From the NCBI GenBank assembly GCA_036557665.1, contig DATBHG010000018.1:48781-112780 (forward strand): a stretch of 64,000 bases of DNA, read 5' to 3'. Under the pieces are notes generated by a model that worked only from the letters and a program-made list of their open reading frames with translations, had not been told where the DNA came from and ran no database searches. Below, piece by piece: positions 41,805 to 51,430 of the stretch (position 1 is the stretch's first letter; each line of letters opens with the position of its first letter). The translations under genes were made by a program, and so were the position numbers. Source of the stretch: VAZQ01 sp036557665. GTDB taxonomy: Bacteria > Pseudomonadota > Alphaproteobacteria > Rhizobiales > Xanthobacteraceae.

Positions 41805-43115
41805 CTATTTTCGGCGCGAGATCGGGACATAGTCGCGCTGGGTCGCGCCGGTATAGAGCTGGCGTGGGCGCCCAATCTTTTGATGCGGATCCTCGATCAT
41901 CTCTTTCCACTGCGAGATCCATCCGACCGTGCGTGCCACAGCGAATAGAACGGTAAACATGGTAGTAGGAAATCCCATCGCCTTTAGAGTGATGCCGGAA
42001 TAAAAATCGATGTTTGGATACAGCTTCTTGTCGATGAAATACTCGTCGCGCAACGCAATTCGCTCGAGCTCAAGGGCGACCTCCAGCAGCGGATCATCCT
42101 TGGCGCCAATCTCGTTGAGAACCTCATGACACGTTCGCTGCATGATCTTGGCACGCGGGTCGTAGTGTTTGTAGACCCGATGCCCAAAACCCATCAGACG
42201 AAAGTCGTCGTTGGGGTCCTTGGCGCGGCGAATGTATTCCGGAATTCGCTCGGGCGTGCCAATCTGGGTGAGCATGTTCAAAGCCGCTTCGTTCGCACCG
42301 CCGTGAGCAGGGCCCCATAGGCAGGCACATCCTGCGGCGATGCAGGCGAATGGATTTGCGCCCGAGGAGCCAGCGAGACGTACTGTCGACGTCGATGCGT
42401 TCTGCTCATGGTCCGCATGCAGGATGAATATACGATCCATAGCCCGGGCGAGGACGGCATTGGGTTTGTAGTCCTCGCACGGTACCGCAAAGCACATCCG
42501 CAGGAAATTGGTTGCATAGTCGAGATCGTTCTTTGGATAAATGAACGGCTGACCGACCGAATACTTGTACGCCATGGCGGCTATCGTCGGCATCTTGGCA
42601 ATCATGCGAATAGAAGCGATCATTCTTTGCATGGGATCGGAAATATCGGTCGAGTCGTGATAGAATGCAGAGAGTGCGCCGACACAACCCGTCATTACTG
42701 CCATTGGGTGGGCATCTCGCCGAAAGCCTTGATAAAAACGACTCATTTGCTCGTGCACCATGGTGTGCCGAGTAACGCGGTTGTCGAAATCGGCCTTTTG
42801 CGCGGCGGTGGGAAGCTCGCCGTAAAGTAGAAGGTAACAGGTCTCGAGGAAATCGCCGTGCTCAGCTAATTGCTCGATGGGATAACCGCGATACAGAAGA
42901 ATCCCTTCATCGCCGTCGATATAGGTAATCTTTGACTCGCAGCTTCCGGTCGATGTGTACCCGGGATCATAGGTAAACATTCCGGTTTCGGCGTAGAACT
43001 TGCCTATATCGACGACGGAGGGTCCAATCGTCCCGTCGAAGATCGGAAACGACGTTTCCTTACCGCCTAGGATGAATTTTCCGGTGTTTATGTTGGCGCC
43101 GGTTTTTGCATCCAT
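41805..43115 (-). CDS. gltA: Citrate synthase (type II)
   Basis: 436 residues. Condenses oxaloacetate and acetyl-CoA at the entry of the TCA cycle. The N-terminal small domain (GKETSFPIFDGTIGPSVVDI, TGMFTYDPGYTSTGSCESKITYIDG) identifies the hexameric NADH-sensitive type. Active-site blocks are HADHEQNASTSTVR, LWGPAHGGANEAAL and MGFGHRVYKHYDPRA, with FYSGITLKAMGFP near the end. ATG 43115 gives MDAKTGANI; upstream in-frame codons do not look conserved. Confidence 0.96.
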   Translation of the reverse strand: MDAKTGANINTGKFILGGKETSFPIFDGTIGPSVVDIGKFYAETGMFTYDPGYTSTGSCESKITYIDGDEGILLYRGYPIEQLAEHGDFLETCYLLLYGELPTAAQKADFDNRVTRHTMVHEQMSRFYQGFRRDAHPMAVMTGCVGALSAFYHDSTDISDPMQRMIASIRMIAKMPTIAAMAYKYSVGQPFIYPKNDLDYATNFLRMCFAVPCEDYKPNAVLARAMDRIFILHADHEQNASTSTVRLAGSSGANPFACIAAGCACLWGPAHGGANEAALNMLTQIGTPERIPEYIRRAKDPNDDFRLMGFGHRVYKHYDPRAKIMQRTCHEVLNEIGAKDDPLLEVALELERIALRDEYFIDKKLYPNIDFYSGITLKAMGFPTTMFTVLFAVARTVGWISQWKEMIEDPHQKIGRPRQLYTGATQRDYVPISRRK

Positions 43116-43238
43116 CTCCGAACTCTCTGGTTTGCAGGAAGCATTCTCGGCTGGGAATTTTGCACGCATATTCCCGGCATAATCTCATTAGCGTGGCCTA
43201 CCTTATCCCCTGTTGCACTGCAAGATGCGCTCTGGCCG

Positions 43239-44672
43239 CTACTGCGAGATCGCCGGCGCAGCCGCCTGGTCGCCAATGCGTGCGAGGCATTCGTCCTTCC
43301 CGAGTACGGCGAGCACCTCGAAGATTGGAGGGGACGTCGCGCGGCCGGTGAGTGCGGCACGCAAGGGCTGCGCAATCGCTCCGAGCTTCAGTCCGAGGCG
43401 CTGGGTGAAGTCGCGTATTGCCTGCTCGGTCGTTTCCGCAGTCCAGGGATGCACAGCTCGCAGCTCATCCCGGAGCTGCGCGAGGATCTCGCGCAGCTCC
43501 GGGCTCAGCAGGGCTAACGCCTTTGGGTCCAGCCGCAGCGGCCGCTCTGCTACGATGAAGCTGGCAGCATCTGCAAGCTCGACGAGGGTCTTGGCGCGCT
43601 CCTTTAGCCCCGGCATGGCCGTGAGCAGCTGCTGACGCAGATGCGGGGTCAATTTATTGGCAATTTGCGAGCCTCCGGCGATGTGCGGAAGCACGCGCTC
43701 GAGTCGGGTTAGCAGCTCTGCGTCGGGCGTGCGCCGCAGGTAATGCCCGTTGAGGTTCTCGAGCCGGGCAAAGTCAAAACGCGCGGGCGAACGGCCGATT
43801 TGTGCGAGATCAAACACGCTGATCATCTCCTCGGTAGAGAAGATTTCCTGGTCACCGTGACTCCAGCCAAGGCGGACGAGGTAGTTGCGCATGGCCGCGG
43901 GGAGGTAGCCCATGGCGCGATATGCATCGACTCCCAGAGCGCCGTGGCGCTTTGACATCTTGGAGCCGTCTGGGCCGTGAATGAGTGGGATATGTGCCAT
44001 CACCGGCAAGTGCCACCCGAGTGCGGTATAGATCTGTATCTGTCGGGCCGCGTTGGTTAAGTGATCGTCGCCACGGATGACATGAGTCACCCCCATGTCG
44101 TGGTCATCGACTACGACGGCGAGCATGTAGGTTGGGGTCCCGTCGGAGCGAAGCAGGACAAGGTCATCGAGATTCTCATTTTGCCATACGACGCGTCCTT
44201 GCACTTGGTCCTCGAGCGCCGTCTCGCCGGTCAGCGGCGCTCTCAGCCGAATTACTGGTTTGACCCCTGGCGGAGCTTCTGCGGGGCTGCGATCGCGCCA
44301 GCGGCCATCGTAGAGCTTGGTGCGGCCCTCACGGCGCGCCGCTTCCCGCATCTGCGCCAATTCCTCTGCTGAAGCGTAGCAAAGATAGGCGGCGCCATTT
44401 GCCAACAGTTGCTCCGCCACGTCGCGATGCCGGGCCGCCCGCGCAAATTGATAAATGGCATCCCCGTCCCAACCGAGCTCTAGCCATGACAGGCCTTCCA
44501 AGATTGCGTCAATTGCCGCCTGGGTGGAGCGCTCTCGGTCCGTGTCCTCTATGCGCAGCAGCATCTTTCCCCCGCGGCCGCGCGCGTAGAGCCAGTTGAA
44601 AAGGGCCGTGCGGGCCCCTCCGATGTGCAGGAAGCCGGTTGGGGAGGGAGCAAAGCGCGTAACAACTGTCAT
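43239..44672 (-). CDS. gltX: Glutamyl-tRNA synthetase
   Basis: 477 residues, class I synthetase charging tRNA-Glu. MTVVTRFAPSPTGFLHIGGARTALFNWL has the HIGH-type motif and SKMSKRHGALGVDAYR the KMSKS-type motif. RGDDHLTNAARQIQIYTALGW is typical. The start is ATG 44672 just before VTRFAPSPTG; the open frame upstream is not conserved. Because a separate glnS follows immediately in the divergent direction, this enzyme may be discriminating (Glu only) rather than a dual-specificity form. Confidence 0.96.
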   Translation of the reverse strand: MTVVTRFAPSPTGFLHIGGARTALFNWLYARGRGGKMLLRIEDTDRERSTQAAIDAILEGLSWLELGWDGDAIYQFARAARHRDVAEQLLANGAAYLCYASAEELAQMREAARREGRTKLYDGRWRDRSPAEAPPGVKPVIRLRAPLTGETALEDQVQGRVVWQNENLDDLVLLRSDGTPTYMLAVVVDDHDMGVTHVIRGDDHLTNAARQIQIYTALGWHLPVMAHIPLIHGPDGSKMSKRHGALGVDAYRAMGYLPAAMRNYLVRLGWSHGDQEIFSTEEMISVFDLAQIGRSPARFDFARLENLNGHYLRRTPDAELLTRLERVLPHIAGGSQIANKLTPHLRQQLLTAMPGLKERAKTLVELADAASFIVAERPLRLDPKALALLSPELREILAQLRDELRAVHPWTAETTEQAIRDFTQRLGLKLGAIAQPLRAALTGRATSPPIFEVLAVLGKDECLARIGDQAAAPAISQ

Positions 44673-44824
44673 AACCGGTCTCGCCAGCCACCCCGAAGCA
44701 GCTCTTGTAACATCATGGGACGAACGCAGACGTTCAAGGTACCCCAGGGTGTCCGGCGTCTGCACCTTGGCGCATGCACTGGGATTTGCCACATAGCCTC
44801 GGGCAAGTCGGTTGGAATGGCAAT

Positions 44825-46513
44825 ATGAAGCACCCTAGGTCACCCTCTCCCGAAACCGGGGTCGATTTTATCCGCGACATTGTGCGTGCCGATCTCGAGG
44901 CCGGCCGCTACCCCGCTGTGATTACCCGATTTCCGCCGGAGCCCAATGGCTATCTGCATATTGGCCATGCCAAGTCCATCTCCCTGAACTTCGGAGTTGC
45001 ACAGGAATTCGGAGGCAGGTGCCACTTGCGCTTCGACGACACCAACCCGCTCAAAGAGGAGCAGGAATATATCGACGCCATTAAGAGTGACGTTCGCTGG
45101 CTGGGCTTCGATTGGGGCGAACACCTTTACCACGCGTCCGACTATTTTGATCAACTCTATGAATGGGCTGAGCATCTGATCCGAGCCGAAAAAGCCTATG
45201 TCGATGATCAATCACCAGACGAGATACGCGCCACGCGAGGCACGCTGACGCAACCCGGAGCCAACAGCCCTTGGCGCCAGCGCGGAGTCGATGAAAATCT
45301 CGACTTGTTCCACCGCATGCGGGCGGGTGAATATCCGAACGGCGCACGGGTGCTTCGGGCCAAGATCGACATGACCTCAGGCAACATCAATCTTCGAGAC
45401 CCGATTCTCTATCGCATCCTGCACGCCAATCATCCGCGTACTGGAGCAAGCTGGTCTATCTATCCCAGCTATGACTTTGCGCACGGGCAGTCGGATGCAA
45501 TCGAGAAGATCACACACTCGATTTGCACGCTGGAGTTCGAGGATCACCGGCCGCTTTATGACTGGCTTCTGGACAACCTTCCAGTACCCTCGCGGCCCCA
45601 TCAATACGAGTTCGCCCGTCTCAATCTCACCTACACCATTCTTTCAAAGCGCGTTCTGACCGAGCTCGTTCGAGCAGGCCACGTCGAGGGGTGGGACGAT
45701 CCGCGCATGCCCACGCTCGCAGGCCTGCGCCGCCGTGGAGTTCCGCCCGAGGCGCTGCGTGACTTTACCAAGCGCATCGGCGTTGCCAAAGCGAACAGCG
45801 TTGTCGACCTCGCGCTGTTCGAGTTCTCCATTCGCGAGGTTCTGAACAGGACAGCGGTTCGGAGAATGGCGGTGCTTCGCCCGCTCAAGGTCGTGATCGA
45901 AAACTATCCGATCGATCAAGTCGAGGAACTTGAAGCGCTCAACCGTCCCGATGATCCTGCAGCCGGCACGCGTCAGATCCAGTTCGGTCGAGAGCTTTAC
46001 ATCGAACGTGACGATTTTCTCGAGTTTCCGCCGAAGAAATTCTACCGCCTCTCACCGGGCCGCGAAGTCCGATTGCGCTATGCCTACTTCGTCACCTGCC
46101 GAGACGTGATCAAAAATGCCGAAGGGCAGGTGGTCGAGTTGCGCTGTACATATGACCCGCAAACGCGCGGCGGCAATGCACCGGATGGACGCAAAGTGCA
46201 GGCAACCTTGCACTGGGTTTCTGCCCGCGACGCTCTCGCGGCCGATGTACGGCTCTATGATCACCTTTTTAAGATTGCCGAGCCGAATGCATCCGATTTC
46301 GCAACTGACCTCAATCCGGCATCCCTGGAGCTGATCACCGATGCGCGGGTCGAGCCTGCACTCGTCAATGCGCAACCCGGCGAAGCCATCCAGTTCGAGC
46401 GTCAAGGCTATTTTTGTCCGGATCCGAGCTCCACAGCAGATCGATTGGTTTTCAATCGAACCGTTGGTCTTCGTGACTCCTGGGCAAAGGTGAATCCGGC
46501 GTCTGGTACGTAG
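44825..46513 (+). CDS. glnS: Glutaminyl-tRNA synthetase
   Basis: 562 residues, class I synthetase. RFPPEPNGYLHIGHAKSISLNFG is the GlnRS-specific HIGH region and RFDDTNPLKEEQEYIDAI follows; TILSKRVLTELV is the KMSKS equivalent. GVPPEALRDFTKRIGVAK and the two beta-barrel anticodon-binding domains (LSPGREVRLRYAYFV, GNAPDGRKVQATLHWV) complete it. GlnRS is patchy in alphaproteobacteria, many of which use GatCAB instead; it is thought to have entered bacteria by transfer from eukaryotes. ATG 44825 follows the short gltX-glnS divergent gap. Confidence 0.95.
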   Translation: MKHPRSPSPETGVDFIRDIVRADLEAGRYPAVITRFPPEPNGYLHIGHAKSISLNFGVAQEFGGRCHLRFDDTNPLKEEQEYIDAIKSDVRWLGFDWGEHLYHASDYFDQLYEWAEHLIRAEKAYVDDQSPDEIRATRGTLTQPGANSPWRQRGVDENLDLFHRMRAGEYPNGARVLRAKIDMTSGNINLRDPILYRILHANHPRTGASWSIYPSYDFAHGQSDAIEKITHSICTLEFEDHRPLYDWLLDNLPVPSRPHQYEFARLNLTYTILSKRVLTELVRAGHVEGWDDPRMPTLAGLRRRGVPPEALRDFTKRIGVAKANSVVDLALFEFSIREVLNRTAVRRMAVLRPLKVVIENYPIDQVEELEALNRPDDPAAGTRQIQFGRELYIERDDFLEFPPKKFYRLSPGREVRLRYAYFVTCRDVIKNAEGQVVELRCTYDPQTRGGNAPDGRKVQATLHWVSARDALAADVRLYDHLFKIAEPNASDFATDLNPASLELITDARVEPALVNAQPGEAIQFERQGYFCPDPSSTADRLVFNRTVGLRDSWAKVNPASGT

Positions 46514-46609
46514 AGCAAACCGATATTCAATGTAGCGGGTAACGTGTAGGATCGCGAGACAGCAGGGGCACTCACGCGGGTAGCGGGCTTGTGGGTGCCG
46601 GGGAGCGCG

Positions 46610-48889
46610 ATGGCAAAACCGGGGAAGTCACGCGAGCGAGCCGAGACTTGGCGACCGTGGGTCCCGCCTGCAGCCGCGGCCGTGCCGAAACCGGTTTCGG
46701 CATGGCCTAATCATGTCGCACATCTCCTTGCCCGCGCTTTAAACCGTTTTCGCGAGTGGGTTGCTGCCGAAGCCAGCGCGGGCATGCTGGTGCCCTGGGT
46801 TGCAGTCGGGTTCGGTTGCGGGATTCTCATCTATTTCAATGTCGATCAAGAGCCGGCCCTTTGGGCGACGGCCCTCCTGTTCGCGAGTGCCGCGCTGGCA
46901 GCAGTGGTCTGCCGCGACCGTCCGGCTGCATTCCCGGTCGCGGTCGGCGCTGCGGCCATTGCTGCCGGACTCATGATTCCCACCGTGAAAGCGGCACTCA
47001 TTGCACACTCGGTCCTGTCAAAGCCGGTGTGGAACGCCGAGGTTGCCGGCTACGTGGAGATTCGGGAAGAGCGGGAACGCTCCGATCGCATCACCTTACG
47101 GGTAGAGCGCTCTTCGGCCGAGAGACTTGAACGCGTTCGGATATCCGTGCGCAAGGGCACTGCCCCGCCAGTTGGGAGTTTCGTGAAGCTCAAAGCGCGA
47201 CTCTCGCCACCGCTCCAGCCGTTGCGGCCCGGCGGCTATGATTTCGCACGCGATATGTACTTTCAGCGCATCGGAGCATCCGGTTTTGCACTCGGCCGCA
47301 TCCGTACCGCGCAGTCTCAGCAGTTGCCTACGATGACCTTGCGTTACGCTGCAGCCTTAGACGGAATGCGCGAGGCGATCGATAAGCGCATGCGCGCTGT
47401 TCTGCCCGGGGACGGGGGATCGATCGCATCGGCGCTGATTACCGGAAAGCGCGATCCGATCTCCCCGCAGGTGAACGACGCAATGTACATCTCGGGGCTC
47501 GGACATGTGCTGTCCATCTCCGGATACCACATGGCGGTAGTAGCCGGGGTCGTCTTTTTTGCAATCCGGGCGTTGTTTGCGCTCATGCCGGCATTCGCGA
47601 ACAAGCACGCCATCAAGAAATGGGCAGCCTTCGTCGCATTGTTCGTTGCCGGACTTTACCTCCTGCTGTCCGGAGCGGAAGTGGCCACCCAGCGCTCGTT
47701 TATTATGATAGGGATCGTCCTGATCGGGGTACTTGTCGATCGCCAGACCCTCACTTATCGCACGATCACCGTTGCTGCCTTTGGGGTGCTTGCACTCGCG
47801 CCAGAGTCGGTGGTCCACCCCAGCTTTCAAATGTCGTTTGCGGCAACGCTGGCCCTCGTTGCGGGCTATCAACACGGCCTTCCATGGATGATCAGGGAAG
47901 GCAAGACCCAACTTGCCGCCCGCATTGCTCTCTGGGGCGGGCGCGAGGTGGTCAGCCTTGCGGTCGCGTCTCTGCTCGCGGGGACCGCGACAATCCCTTT
48001 TGTGGCCTATCATTTCCATCGCGTGTCGCCGTACGGCGTTGTCGCCAACCTCGCAGCCATGCCCATCGTATCAGGCTGGGTGATGCCATGGGGTATTCTG
48101 GGTCTGCTCGCAATGCCGCTCGGGCTCGACTCTTACTGCTGGCGCCTGATGGGGCATGGCATCGACTGGATGACGGCCGTCGCCCTCTGGACTACCACCT
48201 TTCCCGGGGCGGTAGGGCGTGTCGCCGGGTTCGGTCCGGGTCCGCTGCTGCTCTCCACTCTGGGACTCTTGGTGCTTTGTTTGCTCAAAACGCCGCTGCG
48301 ACTGATCGGGGTTGCCCTGATCTGCTGTGCGGTAGCATTGATGATTCGAACGCCCAAGCCGGATCTGCTGATCGCACCTGACGGAACCGCGATTGCTATT
48401 CGAACGGGTGATGGCCATTTGGCCATGATCAATCAGAGCAACGACAGTTTTGCCTTTCGTGAATGGCTCGCTGCCGATGCCGATCCACGATCCGCGCGCG
48501 ACGTGGCTTTAAGGGACGGCCTCAATTGTGATGAGGCGGGGTGCATCGGAAAACTACGAGACGGCTCTCTTGTTGCGTTCGTGAAGAGAGCGGAAGCCTT
48601 CGAGGAGGACTGCCGGCGCACCGCGGTTGTGGTCAGCGCGCGTGAAATCCCGAGGGACTGTGCTGCTGCGCTGACCATCGGTAGGAAAGACTGGCGCAGT
48701 GCAGGAGCCATGGCATTGCGCCGGGTCAGCGGACAATTCGAAATCGAAACTGAGCGGTTGGCCAGCTACGATCGCCCGTGGGCGCACAGGCTTGCCGACC
48801 GCTCCTCCCGCTCCGGCAGCGGCGAATCGGTCAGCCGCCAGACGCCTGATTCGACCCCAGATCGGGAAGACCTGGAACCAGGCGACTAG
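46610..48889 (+). CDS. comEC: ComEC/Rec2-family membrane protein
   Basis: About 759 residues. After a Pro/Ala-rich cytoplasmic N-terminus come membrane segments, an OB-like DUF4131 domain (EVAGYVEIREERERSDRITLRVE...SPPLQPLRPGGYDF) and the competence channel domain with SGLGHVLSISGYHMAVVAGVVFF, LLLSGAEVATQRSFIMIG and HPSFQMSFAATLALVAGYQ. The C-terminal part (LIAPDGTAIAIRTGDGHLAM) corresponds to the lactamase-like domain but appears reduced, lacking a visible HxHxDH zinc motif. In competent bacteria ComEC carries single-stranded DNA across the inner membrane; no other competence genes are in the window. ATG 46610 follows GGGGAG. Confidence 0.88.
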   Translation: MAKPGKSRERAETWRPWVPPAAAAVPKPVSAWPNHVAHLLARALNRFREWVAAEASAGMLVPWVAVGFGCGILIYFNVDQEPALWATALLFASAALAAVVCRDRPAAFPVAVGAAAIAAGLMIPTVKAALIAHSVLSKPVWNAEVAGYVEIREERERSDRITLRVERSSAERLERVRISVRKGTAPPVGSFVKLKARLSPPLQPLRPGGYDFARDMYFQRIGASGFALGRIRTAQSQQLPTMTLRYAAALDGMREAIDKRMRAVLPGDGGSIASALITGKRDPISPQVNDAMYISGLGHVLSISGYHMAVVAGVVFFAIRALFALMPAFANKHAIKKWAAFVALFVAGLYLLLSGAEVATQRSFIMIGIVLIGVLVDRQTLTYRTITVAAFGVLALAPESVVHPSFQMSFAATLALVAGYQHGLPWMIREGKTQLAARIALWGGREVVSLAVASLLAGTATIPFVAYHFHRVSPYGVVANLAAMPIVSGWVMPWGILGLLAMPLGLDSYCWRLMGHGIDWMTAVALWTTTFPGAVGRVAGFGPGPLLLSTLGLLVLCLLKTPLRLIGVALICCAVALMIRTPKPDLLIAPDGTAIAIRTGDGHLAMINQSNDSFAFREWLAADADPRSARDVALRDGLNCDEAGCIGKLRDGSLVAFVKRAEAFEEDCRRTAVVVSAREIPRDCAAALTIGRKDWRSAGAMALRRVSGQFEIETERLASYDRPWAHRLADRSSRSGSGESVSRQTPDSTPDREDLEPGD

Positions 48890-48926
48890 GCCAGTGCCGG
48901 CCCTGGAAGAAACCCTGGCCCGAAGA

Positions 48927-49625
48927 TCAATATCGCCGAAAAAGTCCGACCAACTTGCCCTGGATCCGTACTCTGGTAGGGGGCAGGATTCTTACCTCGT
49001 AAGCAGTATTGGCGGGCTCGAGCGCAATCGAGGCGCCTCTTCTCCTGAAACGTTTCAGGGTCGCCTCCTCCTCGTCGATCAGCGCGACGACAATGTCGCC
49101 GGTGTCCGCGGCATCGGTCTTTTTGATGAGCACGATGTCACCGTCCAGAATGCCGGCCTCGATCATGCTGTCCCCGCGGACCTCCAGAGCGAAATGCTCG
49201 CCGGTCGAGAGCACATCGACAGGCATATTGATGACATGGCTCTTGTTCTGAATTGCTTCGATCGGGGTTCCGGCAGCGATGCGCCCCATCACCGGCACTG
49301 CTACCGGCCGCGCGCCACCCTCATCGTCAGAGGCTGCACGTCGACCAAGATTGCCTTCGATCACATTCGGGGTAAAGCCTCGGCGCGCACCGCCCGCCCC
49401 ATGCGCGACCGAATCGGGCAGCTTGATCACCTCGATAGCACGCGCTCGGTTGGGCAGACGCCGGATGAAACCGCGTTCTTCCAGCGCGGTGATAAGACGA
49501 TGAATACCGGATTTGGAACGCAGATCGAGCGCGTCCTTCATCTCGTCGAATGACGGAGGCACGCCACTTTCCTTCAACCGCTCGTGGATGAAGCGCAAGA
49601 GTTCAGCCTGTTTCCGTGTGAGCAT
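48927..49625 (-). CDS. lexA: LexA repressor, SOS master regulator
   Basis: 232 residues. Winged-helix DNA-binding domain MLTRKQAELLRFIHERLKESGVPPSFDEM...SKSGIHRLITALEERGFIRRLPNRARAI; a linker; and the S24 self-cleaving domain with cleavage site IAAG (A118-G119), nucleophile S153 in GDSM and K191 in EATLKRF. RecA filaments trigger self-cleavage after DNA damage. The alphaproteobacterial form binds GAAC/GTTC direct repeats with N7 spacing, three sets of which are in this window. Transcribed away from its own box at 49675-49689; downstream of moeA on the same strand but with its own promoter. Confidence 0.96.
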   Translation of the reverse strand: MLTRKQAELLRFIHERLKESGVPPSFDEMKDALDLRSKSGIHRLITALEERGFIRRLPNRARAIEVIKLPDSVAHGAGGARRGFTPNVIEGNLGRRAASDDEGGARPVAVPVMGRIAAGTPIEAIQNKSHVINMPVDVLSTGEHFALEVRGDSMIEAGILDGDIVLIKKTDAADTGDIVVALIDEEEATLKRFRRRGASIALEPANTAYEVRILPPTRVRIQGKLVGLFRRY

Positions 49626-49665
49626 TCGTGGTCCCCGCTGCTACTTTAGAAACAAATCATGAACG

Positions 49666-49694
49666 AACATATACGTTCCATATGTGTTCTGCAA
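49666..49694 (-). promoter_or_regulatory. lexA promoter with LexA box (autoregulation)
   Basis: Reading the minus strand: -35 TTGCAG (49694-49689), 17-base spacer, -10 TATGTT (49671-49666). The plus-strand sequence GTTC-CATATGT-GTTC at 49675-49689 is a perfect N7 direct-repeat LexA box filling the spacer. It lies 50 bases before the lexA start and supports autoregulation. Confidence 0.8.
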
Positions 49695-49723
49695 GCATTT
49701 AATTTCCCATGAATCAGATGAAA

Positions 49724-50935
49724 TCAGACAGGCAGGCGCAGGATTGTGCACCTGCTGCCGCGAACGGCGGCCGGGGCATGTGGCTCACGAATCAGGAGGC
49801 ACTCCGCCGCTGCCAGGGGGGTAAGCATCGAGCTGTCCTGCACCGGGGCGGGCGTAGCGATGGGGTGGCCGTCTTCTCCCGCACTGAGACGCGCACGCAG
49901 ATAGTCGGCGCGCTCGTCGTTCTCGGGGAGGTCACGGCCGAGCACCGCCGTTTCAGATTTGGGCTCGACGTCGCTTCGGCCGGAGAGACGCCGTATCAAG
50001 GGCACCAAGAACAAAAGCGAGCACACATAAGCGGAAACGGGATTGCCCGGCAGACCGAGCACATGCATCTGGCCCAGGCGGCCATGCAGCATGGGCCGCC
50101 CCGGGCGCATGGCCACTTTCCAGAAAGAGAGGACAAGTCCCTCGCTCGCGAGTGCCTTATGTACCAGATCGTAGTCACCGACCGATGCCCCGCCCGAGGT
50201 CACGAGAATGTCAGCGCCGTGGTCACGGGCTTGGCGTATTGCTTGGCCGGTCTCGCCCAGGCGATCGGGGACGATGCCCAGGTCAACCACATCGCAGCCT
50301 TCTCGGCGGGCCATGGCCAGAATGGCGTAGCCATTGGAATGGACGATCTCGCCTGCTGCAAGCTCCGAGCCCGGCATGACGAGCTCATCGCCGCTGGCAA
50401 AGAACGCGAGCTTTGGCCGGCGATGCACCGGCAGGCGAGGGTGATTCGCTGCGGCTGCGAGTGAAAGATCTCGATCGGAGAGCCTGTGCCCTTTCACAAG
50501 GAGCACGGCGCCCCGTCTGAAATCGAGTCCTTCGACACGCACGTGCCTGCCTTTATCGGCTCCAATACGGATGAGGACGGTTTTACCCTCGAGGGTGGTA
50601 TTCTCCTGGATCACAACGGTATCGGCCCCTTGCGGCAACAGGCCACCGGTGAAGATGCGTACCGCCTGCCCGGCGCTCACCGTGCCGTCAAAAGGATGCC
50701 CCGCGGCCACTTCTCCAATGAGTGCCAGCCGTGCCGCGACCCTCGTGACGTCCACGGCACGTACCGCATAACCGTCCATGGCGGACACATTCGCCGGAGG
50801 CTGGCTGCGCAAGGCGGCAATATCAGAAGTGAGGACACGTCCATGCGCGTCCATGAGTGCAGCAGATTCCGCAGGCAGTGGACGGGCATCGGCGAGCACG
50901 CGGGAAAGCGCTTCGAGAACGGGCATCAGTGCCAC
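49724..50935 (-). CDS. moeA: Molybdopterin molybdenumtransferase
   Basis: 403 residues. Inserts molybdate into adenylated molybdopterin to make Moco. Domain landmarks: PPANVSAMDGYAVRA, GQAVRIFTGGLLPQGADTVVIQE, FFASGDELVMPG, ILVTSGGASVGDYDLV, FWKVAMRPGRPMLHG and VLGLPGNPVSAYV. GTG start at 50935, three bases after the moaC stop. With moaC it serves cofactor synthesis; the CoxL-like relic near the left edge shows that Moco enzymes occurred in this lineage. Confidence 0.95.
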   Translation of the reverse strand: MALMPVLEALSRVLADARPLPAESAALMDAHGRVLTSDIAALRSQPPANVSAMDGYAVRAVDVTRVAARLALIGEVAAGHPFDGTVSAGQAVRIFTGGLLPQGADTVVIQENTTLEGKTVLIRIGADKGRHVRVEGLDFRRGAVLLVKGHRLSDRDLSLAAAANHPRLPVHRRPKLAFFASGDELVMPGSELAAGEIVHSNGYAILAMARREGCDVVDLGIVPDRLGETGQAIRQARDHGADILVTSGGASVGDYDLVHKALASEGLVLSFWKVAMRPGRPMLHGRLGQMHVLGLPGNPVSAYVCSLLFLVPLIRRLSGRSDVEPKSETAVLGRDLPENDERADYLRARLSAGEDGHPIATPAPVQDSSMLTPLAAAECLLIREPHAPAAVRGSRCTILRLPV

Positions 50936-50938
50936 GAC

Positions 50939-51424
50939 TCACTCCCTGGCGCGATAATGCCCCGACTTGCCGCCATACTTCTCGACGAGATGAATACCCT
51001 CGATGCGCATGCCGCGCTCGACTGCCTTCACCATGTCGTAGACAGTAAGGCAAGCGACGGCGACGGCGGTGAGTGCTTCCATCTCGACGCCGGTACGCTC
51101 GGTCACCCGTATGGTTGCGCGGACACTCACGCCGGGCAGCCGCATATCCGGCTTCAGGTCCATCGTAATCGCCGATATCGATAATGGATGGCAGAGAGGA
51201 ATGAGCTCATGCGTGCGCTTGGCTGCCATTATACCGGCAATTCGTGCAGTTCCGAGCACGTCGCCCTTCTTCGCATCCCCCTTGACTATGAGGTCGAGGG
51301 TGCTCGGAGCCATGATGACCCGGCCCTCGGCAACGGCTTGACGTTCCGTAGCGGGCTTTTCCGATACGTCGACCATCCGCGCTTCTCCCCGCGCATCAAG
51401 ATGGGAGAGCTTCGGCGGGCTCAT
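50939..51424 (-). CDS. moaC: Cyclic pyranopterin monophosphate synthase
   Basis: 161 residues. With MoaA it converts GTP to cyclic pyranopterin monophosphate. The family pattern is complete: MVDVSEKPATERQAVAEG, GDVLGTARIAGIMAAKRTHELIPLCHPL, VRVTERTGVEMEALTAV-type segment and YDMVKAVERGM, with VEKYGGKSGHY at the end. Spaced six bases from trpC and three from moeA, so it joins the trp-moa run. Confidence 0.96.
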   Translation of the reverse strand: MSPPKLSHLDARGEARMVDVSEKPATERQAVAEGRVIMAPSTLDLIVKGDAKKGDVLGTARIAGIMAAKRTHELIPLCHPLSISAITMDLKPDMRLPGVSVRATIRVTERTGVEMEALTAVAVACLTVYDMVKAVERGMRIEGIHLVEKYGGKSGHYRARE

Positions 51425-51430
51425 TCGTCG

